A DNA stretch of 5,788 bases from Candidatus Cloacimonadota bacterium. Its GTDB lineage: Bacteria > Cloacimonadota > Cloacimonadia > Cloacimonadales > WRIO01. Positions 1-4,258 of the stretch are shown one piece after another (within the stretch, counting starts at the first letter, position 1; every line of letters starts with the position of its first letter). A program made the translations under genes and the position numbers. The notes under the pieces were generated by a model, which had not been told where the DNA came from, did not search any database, and saw only the letters and a list, made by a program, of their open reading frames with translations. The stretch spans positions 1 to 5,788 of the forward strand of contig WRIO01000084.1 of the NCBI GenBank assembly GCA_009782695.1, read 5' to 3'.

Positions 1-52
1 AAATTGGAGTGGAATTAAACGGTGTGCTAATTCCCTTCCATACGATGGATGT

Positions 53-71
53 GGAGAGCCGGAGGCTCTCC
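53..71. repeat. Perfect palindrome, 8-bp stem with 3-nt loop
   Basis: GGAGAGCC (53-60) is followed by GGA (61-63) and GGCTCTCC (64-71), an exact inverted repeat that would form a GC-rich hairpin. It lies two bases beyond the stop codon of the KamB-like gene. On the minus strand no T-run follows the stem, so it is not a classical intrinsic terminator. It may protect the 3' end of the message or be one copy of a dispersed palindromic intergenic repeat. The structure is seen directly; its role is inference. Confidence 0.6.
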
Positions 72-72
72 G

Positions 73-1056
73 CTACAATAATTTTAACACTGGTTTTGTG
101 ACATCTATCACATCTATATCAGTAAAGATATTTTGCACAGTTGATAGTAAAACTTCCCTGTCAATATGCTCATTATTCGGGGAAAATGAATTGACTGCTA
201 CGATTTTCAGGGGAAAGTGCGACCGTGTGTAAAGTGGTTTATTATTTAAAAATCGTTTTATTTCACTGGGCTTGATATTTAGATTTATAGGGTGATTGAC
301 TATGATCTTTGATGGTGTATGATAAAAGGAATTACGGCATTTCTCCCAAGACTGGTCAGTGATAGCCCCCGGGAAATATATCCACTCCGGTTTTTGATTA
401 AACAGGTCATTTATCGCTGATTCATTACCAAAAACTGACCGAATAGTTGTTACCCCAAAATCGGTGCTAACATACTCCGAATCTGCCGTATCTATCTGTA
501 TAAATCTAGTGTAAAGCTGCAACTTTTCAGCCTGCTCTTTTATTTGTGTTAGGTTGCCCGCACTTGCTCCTATCACCAGCGCTATATCTGATATGCTCCC
601 AGATAAACAAATAGACTTCCTGTCGATAGAGCCGTCTATTAATATCATTTCACAACCGTTTTGACGAAACATAAGACCTAAATCTTCTTGTTCTCGGCGT
701 GTGACTGGACCTATGATCTCTGTCTGTATATCTGCCATAGTTTCACAAAGCCAGATATGCCTGCCTATCACCCTGAAGGGGAGCTTTTGCAAGGCTTTTA
801 AACGAGTGGCGTTTTGGTCTAGCACACTGTCAAAGGTGGTAAACAACACATTCGAGGGGAGGAAAACCTTTGGCTTTTTGTAGCCTGTTACCAGATCGAT
901 ATCCTCGCCGTCTCGCCCTGTGGTTGTCACAGCAATTTTTGGTATCTTTACCTGCTTTAAAAACCAGTTCAAAAAGGTGGTTTTACCCGCATTTTTTGAC
1001 AACCCTACTATCGCTATATTGCACTGACCTGTTTGGTATCTCGAGACGTCGATCAT
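73..1056 (-). CDS. kamB: KamB-like P-loop protein of the lysine fermentation cluster
   Basis: This 327-residue protein has an N-terminal nucleotide-binding fold. The Walker A motif is G18-LSKNA-G24-K25-T26, right after a hydrophobic strand (NIAIVG). A TTTGRDGED segment lies near residues 44-52, and a Walker B-like strand ends in an acid (MILIDGS, D141). No membrane segment or signal peptide is visible. Known lysine-fermentation clusters carry, after kdd and kamA, a conserved P-loop gene called kamB, usually followed by MutS-like kamC and the beta-lysine 5,6-aminomutase genes kamDE; fold and position both match. Its biochemical role is unproven. As I recall, a part in reactivating or assembling the B12/PLP aminomutase has been proposed. 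The ATG at 1056 is the first start after an in-frame TAG three codons upstream. No clear Shine-Dalgarno site precedes it, so it may be translated less efficiently than its neighbours. Family identity is fairly sure; function is not. Confidence 0.75.
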   Translation of the reverse strand: MIDVSRYQTGQCNIAIVGLSKNAGKTTFLNWFLKQVKIPKIAVTTTGRDGEDIDLVTGYKKPKVFLPSNVLFTTFDSVLDQNATRLKALQKLPFRVIGRHIWLCETMADIQTEIIGPVTRREQEDLGLMFRQNGCEMILIDGSIDRKSICLSGSISDIALVIGASAGNLTQIKEQAEKLQLYTRFIQIDTADSEYVSTDFGVTTIRSVFGNESAINDLFNQKPEWIYFPGAITDQSWEKCRNSFYHTPSKIIVNHPINLNIKPSEIKRFLNNKPLYTRSHFPLKIVAVNSFSPNNEHIDREVLLSTVQNIFTDIDVIDVTKPVLKLL

Positions 1057-1145
1057 TCTAATCTATCAAAATTGTTGTGGAAAATGTCGTTAAAACAGTT
1101 ATAGTCGTATTTTTTTAGCTTTGTTTAGCACTTTGCCTGATGTTT
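1057..1145. other. 89-bp spacer between kamA and kamB-like gene
   Basis: This AT-rich gap separates the stop of kamA from the start of the KamB-like gene on the minus strand. I see no hairpin with a T-run, no convincing promoter and no small gene. It is much longer than the 13-bp kdd-kamA gap, so the KamB-like gene could have its own weak promoter or be expressed less, but no signal shows this. Co-transcription with kamA remains the simplest reading. Confidence 0.4.
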
Positions 1146-2393
1146 TTACTTTTTCCTTTTTGACCTTTTTGTGCCTGTCGGGGTGATGCAGACCTGCTGT
1201 CCGCGAGTCAGCTTGATCACACCTTCGTCTGACTTTCTTTCTTTGGGGCACAGCCCTGTGTATTCGCTGTCTTTTACAGGTTTATATTCTGGTTCTGTGT
1301 AGGTGGTGATAAAGCCTTCATAGTTTCGCAATATCACTTTGCCAGGAGCAGAGGAGATAGTGTAGTTCGGCATCACGGGTATCTTGCCACCGCCACCGGG
1401 AGCGTCAACCACATAGATAGGTTGGCACAGACCAGAGGTGTGTCCGCGTAAGGATTCTATAATCTCGATGCCTTTGGAGACAGGCGTGCGAAAATGACTG
1501 ATGCCATTGGAAAGGTCGCATTGGTATATGTAATACGGGCGTATGCGGTTCTTGACAAGCACATGCACCAGATTTTTCATCACATCGATATGGTCGTTTA
1601 TCCCGCGAAGGAGCACAGATTGGTTATTGACCACTATGCCATTGTCAACTAATTTTGCCACTGCTTTTTGGGCTTCGGGAGTCATCTCTTGAGAGTGGTT
1701 AAAATGTGTATTAAACCAAATCGGGGGGTATTTTTTGAGCACTTTTATCAGGTCATCAGTGATTCTTTGGGGTAAGACCACTGGTATGCGTGAGCCTATC
1801 CGAATGATATCTATATGCTTTATCTCATAAAGTTGAGCTAATATTTCGTCTAACCTATCATCACTGAGGGTCAGGGGGTCACCACCACTAATGATGACAT
1901 CTCTGATTTCTTTGTGACTTTTTATGTATTCTATTGCTTTATCTATGTTTTTTTTGGGCATAGGGGCGTCTGTTTCCCCTGCTTTTCGCCTGCGAGTACA
2001 ATGACGACAATACATGGAGCATTGGTCTGTGACCAGCAGCAGAACTCTGTCCGGGTAACGGTGTGTGAGTCCTGGCACTGGAGAATCGGTGTCTTCTGCG
2101 AGTGGGTCTGCGGAGTCAGAATCGGAGATGATAGTTTCGGCTATCTTGGGTATAGCCTGCATCCGAATGGGGTCAAAGGGGTTTTTCTCGTCAATGAGAG
2201 ATAAATAATAAGGAGTAATAGCTACCCTGAAAAAGAAGTTTTTCGCTTTCATAGTAGCCTCTTCTTCTGGTAAAAGCTTCATAAACTTTTTTAGCTGGGC
2301 AAAGTCTGTTATCCTGTTCTTTACCTGCCATTTCCAGTCATTCCATTCTTTGGCAGTGCCGAGTGCTTTTAATTTTTTTGCTAAATCGCTCAT
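1146..2393 (-). CDS. kamA: L-lysine 2,3-aminomutase (radical SAM, PLP)
   Basis: KamA (EC 5.4.3.2) interconverts L-lysine and L-beta-lysine, the first step of lysine fermentation, using S-adenosylmethionine, a [4Fe-4S] cluster and pyridoxal phosphate. The 415 residues match the family's usual length. The radical-SAM motif is C125-x3-C129-x2-C132, followed by R134, which binds the substrate carboxylate in the Clostridium subterminale enzyme. SGGDP (169-173) is the SAM-binding glycine motif. The PLP-binding lysine is K337 in DAPGGGGKIPV, and D293 and D330 are placed to bind the substrate side-chain amine. This residue numbering coincides with that of the C. subterminale enzyme. The zinc-binding cysteines of that enzyme (268, 375, 377, 380) are not conserved here: residue 268 is His and the tail has a single Cys, C382. 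GGGAGG (2401-2406) lies 7 nt before the ATG and directly abuts the kdd stop codon, so the two genes are probably translated from one message. Kdd next door argues for catabolism rather than beta-lysine osmolyte synthesis. Confidence 0.95.
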   Translation of the reverse strand: MSDLAKKLKALGTAKEWNDWKWQVKNRITDFAQLKKFMKLLPEEEATMKAKNFFFRVAITPYYLSLIDEKNPFDPIRMQAIPKIAETIISDSDSADPLAEDTDSPVPGLTHRYPDRVLLLVTDQCSMYCRHCTRRRKAGETDAPMPKKNIDKAIEYIKSHKEIRDVIISGGDPLTLSDDRLDEILAQLYEIKHIDIIRIGSRIPVVLPQRITDDLIKVLKKYPPIWFNTHFNHSQEMTPEAQKAVAKLVDNGIVVNNQSVLLRGINDHIDVMKNLVHVLVKNRIRPYYIYQCDLSNGISHFRTPVSKGIEIIESLRGHTSGLCQPIYVVDAPGGGGKIPVMPNYTISSAPGKVILRNYEGFITTYTEPEYKPVKDSEYTGLCPKERKSDEGVIKLTRGQQVCITPTGTKRSKRKK

Positions 2394-2400
2394 AATCTAT

Positions 2401-2406
2401 CCTCCC
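2401..2406 (-). promoter_or_regulatory. Shine-Dalgarno site of kamA
   Basis: CCTCCC on the plus strand reads GGGAGG on the minus strand, 7 nt upstream of the kamA ATG (2393). It sits directly against the TAA of kdd (2409-2407), an arrangement that favours translational coupling of kdd and kamA. Confidence 0.85.
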
Positions 2407-3462
2407 TTACACATATCTTTCTTTAAAAATTTTCAAAAGGGTTGGGTTTCGGCGGAGTAAATCTAACGAAGTCATAGCGTGACCGTGAGCATAGCCGTTC
2501 CCCAAAATCATATCGACATCAGCTCCGATGCCTTCTGCTCCGAGAGCCGCTTTGGTAAAGCTGGTCGCCATCGAAAAGAAATACACCAGTCCTCTGTCGC
2601 GACAAGCCATGATGCTTGCCATTTCTGTGTCCTCGATATTTACGCAGTTTATCACTACATCAGCCATCTTGCCACCTGTGACAGTCGAAACTGCCTTCTG
2701 CACTGCCACAGCGTCTGTGGCACTAGCGATGACCACATCGGTGCAGCCTGTTGCTTTGCAGACATCTGTATATTTATCATTGCGAACCAGACCTATCACT
2801 TGCCCTGTCACGCCAGCTCTCTCGCGAGCGATAGCATTACAAAGGACACCTGATTTGCCATAAGCACCCATGATCAGCACTCGGTCACCAGGCTTCACTA
2901 GCCTTTCCACTTGAGCTGGCGCACCTGCCACATCGAGCACAGACAAGGCGAGGTTTTCGTCCATATCATCGGGGAGTTTGGCATAGATTGCAGAGCTAAA
3001 AAGTATAGCTTGCCCTTCTATCTCCACTTGGTCTTTTTCCAAATGCACTTTTTTCACAGCTTTTATTTTGAGAGGAGTCAATGACAAAGACACCAACGAG
3101 GCTATCTTGTCACCTACCTTGATGCTCTCTTTCATCTCGAATTTACTGCCTATCTCCACCACTTTTCCTATCAGCATACCACCAGAACCCGTGTCCTCGT
3201 TCTTATGCTTTCCTGTGCGTGTGGTTAGGTCTATCGCATGCTCTGCAAAGGCTTTCTCGATATCAGTGTGACCTTGTTTTACTAATTTTTCTTTGATTTG
3301 ATGAAAAGAGGCAGAATCGACATTGAGCCTGATCACTTCGAGCTTTAGCTCATTGTCCCAAATCTCCTCCATATCATTGTTTAACACTCTTGCTGGCTGT
3401 GGTAGCACCCCTTGTGGCTCCACCACTCTATGCGTGCCGTAGCGACATCCATTGTTTTTCAT
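2407..3462 (-). CDS. kdd: L-erythro-3,5-diaminohexanoate dehydrogenase
   Basis: Kdd (EC 1.4.1.11) oxidatively deaminates 3,5-diaminohexanoate to 5-amino-3-oxohexanoate with reduction of NAD(P), the third step of lysine fermentation after the two aminomutases. The protein begins MKNNGCRYGTHRVVEP, which looks like the conserved start of the family. A Rossmann-type motif (VLIMGAYGKSG, about 195-205) follows the segment VLDVAGAPAQVERLVKPGDR, giving the two-domain plan of medium-chain dehydrogenase relatives. The frame is open further upstream to a TTG at 3522, giving 371 residues. I chose the ATG at 3462 (351 residues) because GGAGG (3475-3471) lies 8 nt before it, the extra 20 residues are basic and unlike the family, and the TTG is part of a TTGACA promoter-like element. 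It is the first gene of the minus-strand operon, with kamA 13 bp downstream. The identification rests on recalled family features and on context. Confidence 0.9.
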   Translation of the reverse strand: MKNNGCRYGTHRVVEPQGVLPQPARVLNNDMEEIWDNELKLEVIRLNVDSASFHQIKEKLVKQGHTDIEKAFAEHAIDLTTRTGKHKNEDTGSGGMLIGKVVEIGSKFEMKESIKVGDKIASLVSLSLTPLKIKAVKKVHLEKDQVEIEGQAILFSSAIYAKLPDDMDENLALSVLDVAGAPAQVERLVKPGDRVLIMGAYGKSGVLCNAIARERAGVTGQVIGLVRNDKYTDVCKATGCTDVVIASATDAVAVQKAVSTVTGGKMADVVINCVNIEDTEMASIMACRDRGLVYFFSMATSFTKAALGAEGIGADVDMILGNGYAHGHAMTSLDLLRRNPTLLKIFKERYV

Positions 3463-3470
3463 TAATAATA

Positions 3471-3475
3471 CCTCC
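3471..3475 (-). promoter_or_regulatory. Shine-Dalgarno site that fixes the kdd start
   Basis: CCTCC on the plus strand is GGAGG on the minus strand, 8 nt before the ATG at 3462. It is the strongest ribosome-binding site in the divergent region and decides for this start over the TTG at 3522. Confidence 0.85.
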
Positions 3476-3495
3476 AAAATTCCTCTTTTGAGCAA

Positions 3496-3522
3496 TCTTT
3501 TAAAACAAGGTTTTTTTGTCAA
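3496..3522 (-). repeat. Mirrored motif, copy facing kdd
   Basis: Read on the minus strand, this 27-bp element starts TTGACAAAAAA and ends TTTTAAAAGA, with six unrelated bases between. The partner copy at 3597-3624 on the plus strand shares the same 11-base beginning and 10-base end. Each copy points toward its own operon. It may be a core promoter or a binding site of a shared regulator. Confidence 0.5.
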
Positions 3523-3596
3523 TATAATTTTTCTCGGCTCTAAAAAGTTTATTCTCTGGACATTTACTCAAAATCAAGGTTAAAACAAAATATCAT

Positions 3597-3624
3597 TTGA
3601 CAAAAAAGTGGTATTTTTAAAAGA
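3597..3624 (+). repeat. Mirrored motif, copy facing the AOR operon
   Basis: This 28-bp element begins TTGACAAAAAA and ends TTTTAAAAGA, as does the minus-strand copy at 3522-3496, with seven unlike bases in the middle. Its 3' end overlaps the Shine-Dalgarno site of the thiS-like gene. If TTGACA here were a sigma70 -35 box, transcription would begin almost at the ATG and lose the SD. A regulator-binding role, or a different promoter type, is therefore as likely as a plain -35. Confidence 0.45.
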
Positions 3625-3635
3625 GGTTTTATAGT

Positions 3636-3839
3636 ATGCAAATAAATGTAAATGGTGCGAACCACAATTTTTTGGAAGAAATACTCACGATATCGGAGCT
3701 TTTGATAAAGCTAAAATATACATATCCGATCATCATCGTGAAATACAAGTCAATGATCATAGATAAAAATGACTTTGACAATGTGCTGTTATTAGACGGC
3801 GATTCCATAGATATTATACATATTTTTGCAGGTGGATAA
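3636..3839 (+). CDS. ThiS/MoaD-like ubiquitin-fold sulfur-carrier protein
   Basis: This 67-residue protein ends in a di-glycine (IDIIHIFAGG). It has the beta-grasp pattern of ThiS/MoaD: a short N-terminal strand (MQINVNG), a helix (ISELLIKLKY), middle strands, and a DGDSIDII turn and strand before the GG tail. Such proteins are adenylated and thiocarboxylated at the terminal Gly and donate sulfur to thiazole (ThiS) or to molybdopterin (MoaD). Because it heads an operon with a ferredoxin and a tungstopterin enzyme, a role in making the pterin dithiolene for AOR is more likely than thiamine synthesis; this is inference. MoaD-like genes next to AOR genes are known in other bacteria. AGAGG (3622-3626) lies 9 nt before the ATG. 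No activating E1-like enzyme (MoeB/ThiF) is in the window; it may lie beyond the right edge. Confidence 0.8.
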   Translation: MQINVNGANHNFLEEILTISELLIKLKYTYPIIIVKYKSMIIDKNDFDNVLLLDGDSIDIIHIFAGG

Positions 3840-3872
3840 ATAAAATAAACATAAGATAAATGGAGCTATAGA

Positions 3873-4256
3873 ATGAAATATTTAAAGGTTCACAGTGAAA
3901 AATGCACAGGCTGTAAAGCTTGTGAAGAGGCTTGTTCCCAGGCGTTTTTCAAAGAAAAAACAGCAGAAAAGTCTAGCATACGAATTTTAGAAAACGAAGG
4001 CAAGTTCGAGATAACTGTCTGTAACCAATGTGGCAATTGCTGTGCTATGTGCCAGCCGCAAGCCCTCACCAAAGGTGCAAATGGAGTGGTGACGATAAAC
4101 AAGCAAGAATGCGTAGGTTGCCTGATTTGCGTAGCCGAATGTCCTTGCAAGGTTATGCGATATCACGGTCGTGAGAATATTCCCTTCAAGTGCATTGCAT
4201 GTGGGGTCTGTGTGTCAAAATGTCCAGCAGGTGCTTTGGAATTAGTAAAGGAGTAA
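3873..4256 (+). CDS. Four-cluster ferredoxin-like protein (AOR electron-transfer partner)
   Basis: The protein has 127 residues and 18 cysteines, arranged to bind four [4Fe-4S] clusters. The groups are C11-x2-C14-x2-C17-x3-C21, C50-x2-C53-x2-C56-(C57)-x2-C60, C80-x2-C83-x2-C86-x3-C90 and C107-x2-C110-x2-C113-x3-C117. C57 and C92 are extra to the 16 expected ligands. There is no signal peptide or Tat motif, so it is cytoplasmic. The layout resembles polyferredoxin subunits of the AorA/HycB/CooF type that pass electrons between a catalytic subunit and an acceptor. It lies 33 bp after the thiS-like gene and two bases before the AOR gene, so it is probably the AOR partner. GGAG (3862-3865) lies 7 nt before the ATG. 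A free ferredoxin serving several enzymes cannot be excluded. Confidence 0.9.
   Translation: MKYLKVHSEKCTGCKACEEACSQAFFKEKTAEKSSIRILENEGKFEITVCNQCGNCCAMCQPQALTKGANGVVTINKQECVGCLICVAECPCKVMRYHGRENIPFKCIACGVCVSKCPAGALELVKE
4248..4253 (+). promoter_or_regulatory. Shine-Dalgarno site of the AOR gene
   Basis: AAGGAG lies within the last codons of the ferredoxin gene, just before its TAA (4254-4256), and 5 nt ahead of the AOR ATG. It supports this start over the internal Met codons at residues 7 and 13, which have no such site. Confidence 0.8.
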
Positions 4257-4258
4257 AG

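Larger units (their letters stand above)
3463..3635. promoter_or_regulatory. Divergent intergenic control region
   Basis: This 173-bp, very AT-rich stretch separates kdd (leftward) from the thiS-like gene (rightward) and must hold the promoters for both operons unless they start elsewhere. Two near-copies of one motif lie in inverted orientation (3496-3522 and 3597-3624). On the minus strand TTGACA (3522-3517) could be a -35 box, with a weak -10 candidate AAGATT (3499-3494) at 17-bp spacing, placing transcription about 25 nt before the kdd SD. On the plus strand no good -35/-10 pair is seen. A TATAAT occurs at 3523-3528 but lacks a convincing -35. Promoter assignment is inference. Confidence 0.5.

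Noticed and set aside
53..71. Intrinsic terminator of the minus-strand operon
   Set aside because: No T-run follows the hairpin on the minus strand, and kam genes are expected to continue to the left.
1914..2204. Plus-strand open frame opposite kamA, and others opposite kdd (2479-2863, 3068-3271)
   Set aside because: They are shadows of well-identified genes on the other strand, with no family resemblance or ribosome-binding site.
3463..3522. A longer kdd start at TTG 3522, adding 20 residues
   Set aside because: The added segment is basic and unlike the family, has no SD of its own and overlaps a TTGACA promoter-like element, while the ATG at 3462 has GGAGG at ideal spacing.
3523..3528. 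Perfect TATAAT facing the thiS-like gene
   Set aside because: No recognisable -35 lies 16-18 bp upstream and the region is so AT-rich that chance matches are expected; kept only as a note.
3597..3625. Plus-strand sigma70 promoter using TTGACA as the -35 box
   Set aside because: At 16-18 bp spacing the bases are AAAGAG-like, not a -10 box, and the start site would fall past the SD at 3622-3626.
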